This document shows positions 11,401 to 26,400 of a stretch of 64,000 nucleotides of DNA, one piece after another. Positions within the stretch are counted from its first letter, which is position 1, and each line of letters opens with the position of its first letter. Under the pieces are notes generated by a model, which was not told the origin of the DNA, ran no database searches, and worked only from the letters and a program-made list of their open reading frames with translations. This DNA comes from Musa acuminata AAA Group (Eukaryota; Streptophyta; Magnoliopsida; Zingiberales; Musaceae): the NCBI RefSeq assembly GCF_036884655.1, contig NC_088357.1, forward strand, positions 44,355,501 through 44,419,500. The letters are read 5' to 3'. The translations under genes and the position numbers were made by a program.

Positions 11401-14400
11401 AGTTGTGTTTTATTTGAAAATTTCCAAGTGCTCTCATTTCATGATCTGAGAAGTGAGAAATTAGTAGAATATTCAATTAAATTATCTTGTTTATTTAAAT
11501 TTATTGTATTTTAATTCCTGCAAATTGAGAAATTAGTAAAACAGTTTTATCCAACTAGTTCACCTTGATTTAGTTTATGTTGCACTATATAGTATTTTCT
11601 CATGTTGTATTTCCATCATGATGATTAAGCTATTTTTTATGCTTGGGTGCATAGCATCACTATGCACATTGTTTTGGTGAAATAGCTTGCTGATAATGTC
11701 ATTGCACCGAAAGATCAAAGCCAAATCATTGCATATATGCATTTTTCTGCCTTCAGCTCTCAGTTAGCTTACCTAAACCAAAATCTCTAGGTATAATTTC
11801 TACTAACTAGAAATCCAGTGTTGACAGTATGCAAGATTTTCTAATTAGAAGATGTATATTACTAGGTATGCATGTCTTTGAACATAGCATCATAATATGT
11901 AGCATCTCTATTGACCTCCAATGCCTTCTACTGAAACAGTAAATTAAAAATTCCATATCTGATGCTTGGAGCACCTTTTCTGGTTTTAAGCTTTGAAGAA
12001 TATTCTTGAAGATCATTATCTTCATCAACACTTGTGCTATTCCTTCTAGTCATTCTTACTTGTTGCTTGTGTGCTTCACTCTTCTATGACTACATGATAT
12101 CTTCATCTTGAAGCACTTAACATGATTTCACCCCTTTTATGTCACTGTTTATAACCCGAAGAAGTTGGTTGTTTTGCAGATACTCATCATGGACAAATTC
12201 ACCCTGAAAGTCATGTCTTTTTCTTGTAAGATGGCCGACATCACAGATGAAGGAATTTCATGTGGGTTATAAGTTGCTTATGAAAATATTGGGAACTTAT
12301 CTTACACTTCTTTTGTTGTTTCAGCTCGAACATACTCTTTTTTTATAATACGTTGGTGCTTTTCTTGCAATTATAGGTAGAATTATGTATCATGAATTTC
12401 ACAAGCTGTGATAGATGGGCTAAATACAGATTACCTCTTGTAGTTAGCTACATTTATCGTTCCGATCCCTACACTTTAAAAAGTTGTATTAACATCCCTA
12501 TAGTTACGAAAGTGAAATATCTAGGTCCATTTACCCTAACGACGTCAGTTTTACTAACGAAAACATGAAAATAAAGGGCAAAAAGATAGTTTTAAGTTTT
12601 AACATTCGATGACAGATGACGTCGGTGGTGGTAGATGACGAAGCCGCTGGCGTCGACATTGACGCAATTGCCTGACCGCCTCCAATGATGATAAGGTCCG
12701 CTCTCACCGCGACGCCACCCGCCTCCACGAGGAGCGCACCATTGACCTTATCGCTGCCCGTCCTGCGCCACTCTGCACCTGCATCTGCATCAACGTCGAC
12801 GTAGATGGTGGTGGTCGCCACGACATCTATGGCAAAGATGGTGGTCGCCTCGCCGCTGACCCGTTGGGCAGATCCTAGCCTCGACTTTTGAAGTTGGGGT
12901 TGTCGGAGCTCCTACCACTCTTCTCGTTGTTGCGTCAGTTCCAGCACCACCTCTTGGCGAACGACTCTTTCGTTGCTTTGCATCTGCATCAGCGTCAACG
13001 CAGTTATTGAGCAGTAAAAGGGCCACTCGACATTTGCATCAGCATTGACGCAGATGTAGAGCGGCATTGCTCGGCAACTGCATTAGCGCCAACGCATATG
13101 CAATGCCGACGCAGATGCAGAGCGATGAAAGGGCCGTCGACGAGAGGTGGTGTCGGAACTAACGCAACAGCGGGGAGAGTGGTAGGAGCTCCGGCGACCC
13201 CAGCTTCGGATCGAGGTTGGGATCCGCCCAACGAGTCAGTGGCGAGGCAGCCACCACCATCTATGCCGACGCCGACGCAGATGCAGAGTGGCGCGGGGCA
13301 GGCAGTGATGACGTCAGCGGTGCACTCCTCGTCGAGGCGGGTGGTGTCGCGGTGAGAGCTGACCTTATCATCGCTGGAGGCGGCCAAGCAATTGCGTCGG
13401 TGTCAACGCCAACGACGTCGCCATCTGCCACCATCGACATCATCTACCATCGAATGTCAAAACTATCTTTTTGCTCTTTATTTTCGTGTTTTCGTCAGTA
13501 AAACTGACGTTATTAGGGTAAATGGACCTACATGTTTCACTTTCGTGGATGCCAATACAACTTTTTAAAGTGTAGGGACCGGGATGCCAAAGGTAGCTAC
13601 AGAGGGTAATCTGTATTTAGCCCATCTAGATGGCTCATACCATGATGTCTTGGTATCTGCATAGACCTTTGTGTTGTACCTAGGTTGTGTTGTATATCTC
13701 GTTTTCTATTCTGTGATTGGTTTGTGCTGACTGGCATGGACTGTTGTATACTATGCTAGTGTCTTAACTCTTATCAATAGAGGTTGTGGAAGCCAAAAAT
13801 AAACTCCTATTCAGTTATTATCTAGCTAATTATTGCTACAAAGTCTGCAAACTAAGTGTTTCCTAATTTAGAACTATTTGTGCTTTGTTATATCTAAATG
13901 CTATTTAAAACTCATCATTTGGTATTTTTACAAGTGAATCTTGGTGGCCTTTGACATGCTATTGCACTTTTGTGGCTAACACATACCAGAGTTCAATTAT
14001 ATTTGAGTTTCTAACAATAAAAAATATGCATTGTTTAAATAATTGGATGATCTACACTTTTATTTGCAGTGGTGGAGGATATTTACAAGAGAAGGGAGCC
14101 TTTACCTTCAATGGATGCTATATATTTCATTCAACCATTAAAAGAAAAGTAAAGGTTCTTTATGGCTATTTGTTTTTATTAATGTCAGTTAATTCTACAA
14201 GTACACCTTCCCACATTTGTAGTTATTTATGCATACCTTAATTTACACACCATTTTTCCATTTTATTCATAACTCTTGCACTCATTATATATATATATCA
14301 TCCAATTAGAAGGAACTGAATTATTATTTCTTTAGCTAGGTTCCCTTTTTCCTTTTGGGTTGTTATTGTTTCCTTTTTAAATGTTGTACACTCCCTTGAT

Positions 14401-17400
14401 CAACAACAACTATTAAGGTACTCATTTTTGTCTTCAGATGTGAAATGCTATTTATTCTGTTTGATCATCTTAGCGTATTTTTCATTTATTAATAACCATT
14501 TTGGCCAAAAATCATTCTTTATATCAACTGCAACATGATTTTTAAATACCTGTGCATGGTGTTGCCAACCATTCGGATTGGTATGGTACCAGTTAACTAG
14601 ATGGTACACCAACCTTTATGTGCCACATTATCAGAATAAATAGTAAAAAATAATTACCCACTGGTATCATCCTATACGGGCTGTTACAGGACTGATCGAC
14701 AAATACTAGTTGGTATTTACTGTTCTGACCAGTGTTTAAAACCAGTTGCCAAGTTTATTATGCTCTTCATATGAAGCTTAGGAGATAGGCCCACCTTTTT
14801 CACTTTCCTTAAGTCAGTGTTATTACAAACTAACCATATTTTGGTCCAAGAATGTCCTTTAATCTGTGCCTGTATGTGTAGATCAACAGCAAGTTTTATC
14901 AATTCTTTTAAAGGCAAAACCAGTACAACTGCAAAGTTATTTCATCTAAATTATGTAATAAGTTCATGATAAAGACAATAAGTGAGAAAAAGAATGGAGA
15001 AAAGGAAAAAAGCAGGGAGAAAAAAATAAAAGACACAGAATACGAGAGCGAATGAATTCTCTTAAACTCTTAATCTAGATACTTTTTTTTTTGTCATAGC
15101 TCTGATAAATCTTGTTCCTAGAAGTTTGAACCAGGGATTCAAATCTCGAATCGTACCGCTTAGTATGGGCGGTGCTTAGTATGGGCGGTATGTACTAGTC
15201 CGCCAATTGACCAGTACACGGACCGTCCGCTACCGGGTGGTATCAACTAGCGGACAGGACAAGGAGCACAACGACGAGGAAGACGAGGCTGCGTCGCTTG
15301 TTGGACGTGGCAGGACATGAAGAAGCGCTCCGTCAGGCGGAATGCGGTAGGGGGCGGAGGGATCATGGCCACCGTGGTTGGGGAGGTTGCAATTGATGGC
15401 GAAGGAAGGGATCTCGGCCTAGGTTGGACTGCTGCTTCCCTTTCTCGCTCTCGCCATCATCTTGGTCTTCTTCCTCGCAGTCGCTGAGGGCGACAACGAC
15501 GGGGGAGCGGGAGATGAGCTCACCTTGGGTTGGATGCTTGCCGGATCCGACTGTCACAAGAGCACTGCTGAGTGCCTTGCGAGGGATGAGTTCGAGCTAG
15601 GGATGGAGGCGACCCGTCGCATCCTCGCATGCTTCGCCATCACCCCCTTTCTATCTCTCGAGATGGAAAGTGGGTAATAATTTTTTATATATGTTACTCA
15701 TATATGTTTAAACATATACCTAGGGGATATTTTTATAAATAATTTTTATAGTAATTATTAATCATAAACATATGTATATAAAATACATATGTTTATGAGT
15801 AAACATATGTATATAAACATATTTTTATATACATATGTATATAAACATATGTATATACAAATACATATATCGAGCGGTATGCTAGGGCGTACCGCTTGAT
15901 ATGCCATACCATACCAAGTAAAGCTTGGTACATCGGTATGGTACAAAATTAAAAGCCTTGGTTTGAACTATAAGCCAGCTGGGATTTTGTAGGTGTCGTA
16001 TTTGGTGAACAACAAAGTAAGAAAGAGCTAGTTCAGCCAAAGTGTTACAGTGAAAGGTTCGTGCTTGAGTAAACCATATCCCTGTCATACTTATGGGTAC
16101 TGGCCCAGGTCCCAGCCTCAATTGAAGATTTTGAACTGTAAGACAGTGCTAATGGGAATGATGCATGGAAGATGATTAGCATCATATCCTCAGTTGGAGG
16201 CTAAAATAACCATTCTACCTTTTTCTTTGCTTCTGTTGTGCTCTTTACAAATGGTTAATCATGTCTGTTTCTAATATTCTTTCTACGGGGATTGATACTG
16301 TAACTGAAATATGCTACCATTATACTTTGCCCTTGTAATTTTAGTTTGCATGGATGCTATTAATTTTATAATCCTGTTATGGTCAGCCATCTGTTTCCAC
16401 ATTATAATAAAAATATGCTTCTAAATATTTATAATTGAATCTTGCAGTGTTATCATGTTCCTGTCCGACATGTCTGGAAGATGTCCATTGTATAAAAAGT
16501 ATGTTTTTTGTTACCTAACACTTTTATAGTTTTTGACTGCTACTATTACCTTCATTTATTTTAAGATTTCTGTTACTTTAAACTTATCTGATTCACTGTT
16601 TCAGGGCATATGTTTTCTTCAGTTCACCTATACCTAAGGAATTAATAGCTTACGTCAAAAATGATACAAGCGTCTTACCCCGCATAGGTGCTCTTAGAGA
16701 GGTTATCATTCTCAATTGTCAATCTGCACTGCTAATATATCATGCTTGACTGGTTTTTGGTTTTTAATTGAAGTTAAAATATGTTTTTTTGCTCTTACTG
16801 ATTTTTTTATGCTTCATTGTGGTCACTTCAACATTTGCAGATGAACTTAGAATATTTTGCGATTGATAGTCAGGTAATTGTTTGTTGTTACCATTTTCTA
16901 GTAGTTCCCATTTCTATCATAAAACCTAGTATGAATGTCATAATGGTCCTTATCTTGTGAGAAATTTTTCTAGGAAGTTTTGGTTACTTTATTGTATTAA
17001 GTTGTGAGTGAAATGCACCTTCACATTTTTATTTATTAATCTTCTTATGCTACATTGTGTAGGCCTTTTTGACTGACCAAGATATGGCTTTAGAAGAGTT
17101 ATTTGGAGAGAAAGCTGAAAATTCTCGTTATAATGATAGTTTGAATACAATGGCTGTACGGGTTGCTACTGCATTTGCTTCTTCAAAGGTATGACAGTTG
17201 AACTGCTCATTGCTGCTTTTCTTTTATATGTTCTCATTTGTTGTAACCATGGTCAGTTGTTAACTTATGACAATAGATACATATGGGGTCCTTTGCCTAT
17301 TTGACAAGCACTCAAACAGCCATGACCACTGTGATTTGAGGGTGGTTTAGTCCTTGGAACTTTTTTTATCCTAGTAAGGTTTGGGAATACTTGCCTACAG

Positions 17401-20400
17401 AAATATTGCTTTAAAAGCATTCGGGCATGCTTCCAATGCTATTATTATTTTCAACAATAAAATAGTTTCTATTCACCAAATTCTCTCGATAGAGCTCTCC
17501 TTCCCATCAAAGACAAGTGGTTCCTACTAGAAGTATTTCCTTTCATTGAGATACACTTCACTAGTGTTCAAAAAAACCTGATAGAATGGTATATACCAAC
17601 TGGTATTATTTGACCAGGTTGTGGCACTTGGATTGGCAAAATCTCCAAACTGAACTTCACTCAAATTGGAGGCCAATCTCAAGCAATTAAAGGCTTATTT
17701 TTGGGAAACTATTTTTTTTTTCAGGAAACATTAAGTTTGAAGCTCAAAGTTGAAACTATTTACCTATAGTTTATAACAAGTTCAATTCTTATGTCTTCTT
17801 GTCTTATATGCTCAATATTTCATAAATGTTATATTTTAGACATTTTGGTTAATGGATCCAACCAAGTTCCATATACTACGGTTTGGACTTTGGATAAGTA
17901 AGAATCTAGGGGTCTAGGCCAATTCTTTGCAGATGTAATATAGATTGTTACCACATAGACTGTATCATACCCAAGTGGATTGCTACCACATAGGCCAATT
18001 CTTTGACTGGATCTCAGCCATATTTATATAAATCTTGGCAGGATCTAAGTGGATTCAATCATTCAATCATACTTGAGTAGATCTATTCTAGATTTTTATA
18101 GACTGTATCATACTAGTATAATCTTTGGTTCTTTTGCATGATCCTATCAAAGATATATTAGTTAGTCATAACAATTTTCTCTATGTTTGATATATTCTCT
18201 TTGTTGTTTTTCTTTTATATATATATATATATATATCAGTTTCTTTTTTTTTGGAAATATGTATTATTAAAATGAAGGTAAAACAATTTTCTAGCATAGA
18301 ATATCTTTTGTTTCATTAAATTTTATCTGTTCTTCAAATTTTATATTTTCTTTATAGTATACAAAATCTTGAATTATGTTCTTAGCCAATTGCCTCATCT
18401 TGAGCCTGACATCAATATCAATTTTGTGAACTATGACAACTACTCATCAGAAAACCAAACATAAACCAAAGACTAAAGTGACATCTAGAGATTTTGGGGC
18501 TACTGACTTTAAGGTCAATGTTGTGTCTCATACATATTGATGATATTGGTTTCTCTTCATATACTTCCAATTGTTCACCTAATATGGATCAAAAAGCTTA
18601 GCAAATTAGATGATGTCTCATGGTTATTTTTGGTGGATTGTTTCCCTATTATATGTCTCTACATTGTGCCAGCAAGGCAGTTAAGTAACCTTTACCTTTT
18701 TTAATACCCAGACAAGTTCTTAACCTTGGCTATTTGAGGAGGAAATTGGCCTTCAATTCTATCTCAATTTACAAAAGCAATTTTCTTGATTACTGCAACT
18801 GCCACCATTCTTATTTTTATGACATCATGTCAAGTCTAGTGACCTTTGATTTTCTATGAATATTATCTCATTAGCCTCGTAGATTATTGCATATGATAGA
18901 ATTTGCTTTTTGCTATTTCAACATTTCATTGCTACAAGCTTTCCTTGGTTGTTAGGTGGTACTTGATTCTTTGGGGATGATTTTCAATATGTCAATTGAG
19001 TCAGTGTGATCGACCTAAATGAATCCAATCTTTTTACTTTTCAGATGCTATTTGTCAGATGTCTTTCTCCTTGATCATGTGCCATATCATTTGCTATCCT
19101 CTCACATGTGATGCCACTTTGAATCCATATCATTTTCTATGTTGAAACATGCATTCTGTAGTATTCTTATGAAAATTTTTGAAGTTATGCAAGCCACAAT
19201 ACCACATCCTTTTTCATCAGAAATTCTGCTAATATTGCTTCTGTTAATGCTTTGTTTTCTTCCAGAGGCTAACATAAAATCTTTTAGCACAAGCTGTTCC
19301 AATATGGATAGCCTGGAAACACATGATAATAGTTTATTTATATTTGCTTTTGATAATAATAATGTTCATTTTGCTATCATCTTATCATATTTACATGTTT
19401 CTCAGGAGTTTCCTCATGTGCGCTACCGAGCTGCCAAGTGCACTGATGAGTCTGACATGACAAAGATGCGTGATTTAGTACCCACAAAGCTTGCTACTGC
19501 CATCTGGAACTGTTTGTCCAAGTACAAATCTACAGTCCCTGAATTTCCCCAAAAGGAGACATGCGAGTTACTTATCGTGGATCGAACAATAGACCAGGTA
19601 CAAGCAAGATGAAATTAGATTACCTAGATGTTTGATTGCTTAAAAGACTTATGGTCTTGATATGAGATGTTTTGCTATTTTGCCTAATGGTGAAAGATTG
19701 CACCTGTTATACATGAATGGACTTATGATGCCATATGCCACGATTTGCTTGAAATGGATGGAAACAAATACGTATATGAGGTAAATAAATTGTAGGGAGT
19801 ATATACTTTTGAATGATCTTGTTCTTCTTTGTTTAGAAATTTATCTTAATTACTCATGTATTATCTATTTATTAACAGGCACAAACAAAGGCAGGAACAG
19901 TAGAAAAGAAGGAAGTTGTCTTGGAAGATCATGATCCCGTATGGCTTGAGCTTCGTCATGCTCATATAGCTGATGTAAGTGGCAACATTTCTTTTAGCAG
20001 ATATTGCTAATTTATGCTGCTTGCTAACAAATAAGAATACTAGGCAAGTGAAAGGTTACATGAGAAGATGTCCAACTTCACATCAAAGAACAAAGCTGCA
20101 CAACTTCACCAAAGTTCAAGGTGAATGGGAAGACTTTATCCTGAGGTTTTCTTTTATATCTATTGTTATGTAAGATTATATTCACATCAATCACTTACTA
20201 GTACAGCATTTTGAATAAGTATTGTACCATAGTGCAAGTGATTAGGAAAAAAACATGTTTATTGTGTTCTATGGCGAATTCCATGGGTCACATTAAGCAT
20301 TGAGAATAAGTAGTTCTCATGGTAAGAAATGAAGTGAGATTCCATATTAATGATATTTTTGCTAGTTGAAAATGGATCTTTAAGGAAGTTCTATTATGAT

Positions 20401-23400
20401 ATTCTCGGAGCCACAAATGAAGACATGGTAACCTTTAGTTTGGTTGTCCTTGAGATATTAAAGCTCTTTGGTTATGGCTGCACCTTAAATTTTTAGTTAT
20501 CATACGGTGGTCTAGGAAGCTTAACTTTATGCATCTTTTGTTTTCCATTATACATTAATAACCATTTTGTTTGTTACACAGAGATGGTGGTGAGATTTCA
20601 ACTAGGGATCTACAGAAAATGGTTCAAGCTTTGCCACAATACAATGAGCAAATGGAAAAGCTTTCTATTCATGTCGAGGTAAATATACTGTGTTATTTTT
20701 GCTTACTAACATCTAAATTGAAATATTTATTACACCCATTTAGGTTTTATGGGACTTAATAATCCTTCCCTGTTGGAAATTCAGTTAATCATCATGGTCT
20801 TGAGTGTTTGATGGTTATAAAACAGTGGGATAAAAAATCTAGCTTTATCAATATAAAGATCTTTGGGATTAATGAGTAGTGTTACAAGATTTATTCACAA
20901 AGAGTGCCTACATGGGAAGATTGAGCAGAAACATTTAAAGGATAAGGCCAGAATCAAATAAGATAGTTTTGAGTTTTGACAACTTTAAAGAAGACCTAGC
21001 ATGCACCAATATAGAAAGGCTAACTAAGTGCGTGGCTAGGAACAATGAAAAAGTATGTAGTAGCTACAAAACCAAAGTGATTCTTATGCACAATGTAGCT
21101 AAATGGTGATAATATCACCTTTCAGCTGGACCCAAGTAATGACATTATGGTCTTCTTGTTATTCCATTTAGTTGTATAGATCTTGTAAAATAGTCCCACA
21201 ATTGACATCTTAGGTTGAACCTTACTGTTTCCATACAGAATATGCAGAAATTGATGAGTACTTTTGGCCAGTCTTTTTGGTAACATGATCTTATATAGGT
21301 GATGAATGATACTTAAAAACGTAATTATCCTTGAATGCAAGATACAATTTAGAAGCTTCAACAACAAATGGATCACTATTCCATCGGTCTGGATTTTTCT
21401 TTTTTGTACTAAGTCGGAATAGGTTTTTTTATAACTTTAAGATTCAGATAATCTCTTCATTAATTGATAGGGCTCTCTGTTATCTTCAGTAATAATCTAG
21501 TTGAACACCAATCTTCACATACAATAATGGAGCAGTTGCATATAATTGTGCCATAAAAAACTGCAAAATTAGTGGAGATAGAATAGAAGGTAGTAAGTAA
21601 ATAAAACACCTTAAATCTCAATAACTATCTATTTCTGTGACCTGAGCAATTATGCATGGAACTTTGCAATGTGAAAGGAAGTTAGTAAGGTGAGCATCAA
21701 ATGTCGATGAAAAAAAACCAGGATACAACTGAAATATGCTAAAAATTAAGGGTTTAAAAATTGCTTACTTTTGTTTGCGAAAATTCAAAGCTATGATTTT
21801 TGTTTCCGTATCATTTATTTGCATGTGACTGAAGTTATAATTTTGCTTCTGCATTTTTCAATTTAGCAATAAAGGTTTAGTTGTTCTGGAGTGCTTTTTA
21901 GAAAGGATGTGGGGTTTCTGCACAAAATTGATTAGCTTTCTCCTTTGCAGAAGAGATCGGTGTATTTGTGCATATCTATTTAAATAAACAATTAGATATC
22001 TCTTAAGACAAATGGGTTAGGATGCACAAAAAAGTAAGTCTGTTCTCTGTGTGTCTCTTCCTAGTCATGACCATAGTATTTGTTCTTTCTATTTTGTGCG
22101 CAATTACTTTCCATTTGCAAAGAGAGAAATTACCATGAAGTAATTAATTCCCATTGAATGGGAAGTCACATGTCAAGTGTTATGCTGAAAGAATCTGACT
22201 GAGTGAAACATGCATGTATGTGATGACCAATCTGTCTCTGTCTAATTAGCTAAATTTGTCCAGATTGCGGGAAAAATTAATACGATGATTAGAGAAGCAG
22301 GTCTTCGAGAAATTGGACAGTTAGAACAAGATCTTGTCTTTGGAGATGCAGGGGCAAAGGAAGTAATTAGTTTCCTGAGGACAAAGCAGGTTGTGTGGAG
22401 GATTAGGATGACAAAACATATCTGTTACTGATATGATCAAACAGTATAGTATAATTCAATGCTTTACTCACTTTTTGCAGGATACCAGTCCTGAAAATAA
22501 GCTAAGGTTATTGATGATTTATGCAGCCACTTACCCGGAGAAGTTTGAAGGTGACAAGGGGATGAAGCTGATGCAGGTTAGTAATATTTCATGATATTTT
22601 TGCTCAAAATATATTTATTAATCGAAAGATATTTCACTCACCACTTATATCAGTTAGTATGCTGCGATTCCGACTAATTTGATTAAACATGACCCTAGGC
22701 CCATCATAATCTTTTATGTGACTTTGTAATTTTTGTTTACTCAAAACATACTTCAGCCACGACTTTAATCAGTTGAAAGTGTGCTATGTTTCTTACTGAT
22801 CATATTGTTTTATTAAACGTGACCACAGGCCTAAATACTTGCTAGTTATTGGTCCTGGGTATTATCATTTTCCTGAAATTGAATAAGTTCTTAAAATGTT
22901 TTATATGTTCTTACCTAATTCTTTTTAGATCTGATTATATGTTCTTGCTGTAAGAATTGATGTATATGTTTTCTGGTTTATGTATGTATTGAACAATTTT
23001 TATTTGAACATGATATATAGATGTGTACCTTGAGTTTTGTACCGTCCACATTGTGTCAGTCTGTCAGACATCAAACTCTAAAACATCATTCTGTATACAA
23101 ATATTTTAGTCTTAGAAAAATATTCTACTCTGATGCTTGGTCAGAAGGTTTCAAGAACTAAATTATCTTTTATTAATTGTGCTAATCGGTCAGTTGGTAA
23201 CTTGACACGTATTAGTATGGAAGCTTAATTATCTCTTTCAGGAAATTTTCTACTGAGAGTTGACACATTGAAATATGTTACAATCTTTAAAGTTTTCTTG
23301 AAACCATATTTATATTTCTTATCCTAGTTTTCAAAAATGTTGCAAATGGATAGGCATCATTTTCTGATAAATAGTGGTAATATATATTATTCATACATTT

Positions 23401-26400
23401 CCTTGAGTAGGGTTGAACTAAATCCATCCATGCGTAGCTGTAATTCATTTTCCATAGAGACACATGCTATATGCCTATCCTTGCAAATGACAACACAGTT
23501 ATAGTCAACAGAATATGAATAGTTGCAAAGTCACATTGAAGTATGAGCCTTGGCACTAAAATAAGATTTCTTCTTTGCAACTTGGGTCACCATGCCTCGA
23601 GTCATGGAAACAGCCTCTAGCTTGCTACAATAAGGGTCTGTATGTTGACCCCTCCACAGATCCCTCCTGGTGGGAGCCTCATCCATTGGGCTTCCATCTC
23701 TATGTTTATCCTTTTAAACTCAGAATACAACTATGATCAACATGAAGAACAGTAACCTCTCATGATGTAGGACAACCCTAAAGGGGATGCTTAATGTAAG
23801 GAAAGAGATGGTTGGGTGGGCAATAAATAGGAAAAAGTGCTAGAGAGAGAGAGAGAGAGAGGCAAGAAACATCCAATTTGCAGAAATATTAATGTAAGCA
23901 ATAAAGAACAAAGCTACAGTTCAATCACATACCAAGATCATCAAGGAGGAGTGCTTTAACACCCTTCTAGTTGACTTTGGATGTTGAGAGATTGGTTTAT
24001 GGATCTCTGTTGCAAAATTACTGAGGATAGGAGAGGAGATGAATGTAGGAGATTATCTTAGACTCGCTCCAAGTCCTTTGACTCACATTGGGTGGGGGGA
24101 TTGTGGCCTTGCACTGCTCACACAACTTATGGGAACTAAGCTATTATTTATTCAAAGACTGATGATCCTATTGCAATGCTTCGCCTCTTTATATAGTCCA
24201 CAAATACTAGAGGAAAATGAAGTAACAAATAAGGAAAAAAATAAAAATCACATTGAAATGATTGAGTACATTGTATTTGGTCATGTTTTGAGAAGATAGG
24301 ATTCCGAAATATTCTTGTAAAATAATCTTCCTTCTTTGTGCATGATGTTCTTCCTTTCTTGTAAGATAATGATTCTGTAGAATTATCTTCCTTCTTTGTG
24401 CATAATGTTCTTTCTTTCTTGCAAGATGATGATTCTTACAATATTCTCTTATTTATTTTTTTGTTCTACTTTATTGTCAATCTAGAAAATAAGATACTAA
24501 TTGTGTAGGATGTTGTCACATGATAACCCTCAAATGTCAATTGAACCCGAACAAGAGTTCACCATCTATCCAAAGTGATTTGATTCGACCCTTTTTCTTT
24601 CCATGACTTTGAAATATAGCTTGATTTCCATCGTCTCAGGGTACACAAGTATCAAAGAAAATGCAGCATTTGCAGCTTGGATGGTTTTGATGCAATCTCA
24701 CTTGTGCATCTAGGCTAGATCCACAAGGATCAAAATTAGATCATAGCATGGTTTCGAGTATTTTGGTTGGATCCAAATGGATCGACAAAATTTTTGGTTG
24801 TAATTATTTATAAAAGCATGTATAGCATTCATCTATAAACTTCAGAAACCAACATATAATTTCCATGAAATCATGACCTTGAGGAGAAAGAATCATAAGA
24901 ATATAACATCATTCAAAAGAAATTAAATGATTAATTTTAAATCTGGTGTTTGTTTTTATCTTTTTGGTTGACCAATGATATAATTTTCTTGAAGTGAACC
25001 TTCAACTCCTTGAGATTAGCCCTGGATCTGAGACAAATGAAGTTTGGATAGTGAAATTGAGAATATTTGGTGAAGAAGTGGGGAAAGATTGAGTTGAAAT
25101 TGAAGGGTGAGGAAAGAGCCTAACAGATTCTTTTTTAGATATGTTACTTCCAGTTTTGAACTTTTGTCCCGTCCAGTTTTGAACTTTTGTCCCGTCTGCA
25201 TATCTGTCCCTTGTTGGATCACTAATAACTGAACTGTATCTCAAGGACCACTAGTAACTGAAGTGCTTAAATTCCTTTTTAGCTTTTAGGATCTCAAGAA
25301 AGCTTGTGACTATATGACATATGCATGATACTGCTTTATAGCACACCAAGTACATTCACAAATCTCAACATTATCAAAACATGATGCCATATTTTCATTT
25401 TTGAGTTGAATATGGGTTGTGTAGGCAAACATGTTGAACATATGTTGCTCTAATTAGTACTTCAATTGTTGATGGGTACTAACTACATGTTAATCACTCC
25501 AGTTAGTAAGTTGATCACTCTACTAAGCATGATAATCATGAAAACTTTAGTGGATGTTGCTGAATGTTACAGTGAGCATATTCATCATGATTATTCTTAA
25601 TTTCGTGGTTTCCATAGTGGAAGAGGTTGGCATCGTTACTTTATGCCTTATGAGGGCAAACAATGGCCTGCTGGAGGAATGTAATGGTCATGTGAGTAAC
25701 TTGGTTTCCTTACCATAGCCCTATCAAGCAAATGGCCTTGGTTACATTTAACAAATATATAACAGGCATCTGTGGCAGAGACATATAAGTTGGATTTCTA
25801 AGAATTTTAGGGATGCATAGGATATTTGCAATTTTGAATTGTATATAGGATAGAGCAGTTCTCAGGGGTGCGGCAGACGTTTCCTCATATGAGAACTCAT
25901 TATAATGAAGTGGTCTTGGAGACATGCCTAATTTCATCATTTTATGTGCAGCAAATAATCATCCTCAACACAATATTGAACATTTTCCCTTGGTGGACTT
26001 CCTAATTTAGAATGGTTACAACAATGTGTACTATAAAATTATTTACTTGATCCTCAAATATATTAACAAAGGAACAGTTTCATTATATTTTATTTGAAAT
26101 TTATACATTTAGGTTGGCTTCTGAGTTTTCTTGAATACTGTAAATGAAACTTCTTGATATATATCCTGGAAGATCCATAGATTTGGATAAGTAGCATCAT
26201 ACTCGTGGGACACCTAGCCATCTTATTTTACATGTATCTCTTTTTCTTTTGACTTGGCTACCAACCTTTTTCCCTATTCTTTAGTATGTGACATGTTTGG
26301 TGATTATTTGTTGGTTTTGTTGACTATTCTGTTTGTGCAATATATTATAAGAACTTAAGCTAAAATAGTTGTGAAGGTTGATGAGCTTCCAAGGTAAAAA

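Noticed and set aside
12531..13501. Several open frames of 60-130 codons, GC-rich, with Asp/Ala-rich repeats
   Set aside because: They are mirror images in the two arms of the foldback element and occur on both strands. There is no domain and no splice context.
14557..14760. Possible further hAT-like insertion (ggtatggtacc, then ctgatcgacaaatactag)
   Set aside because: It shares subterminal-like words with the family, but I could not find matching ends or an 8-bp duplication.
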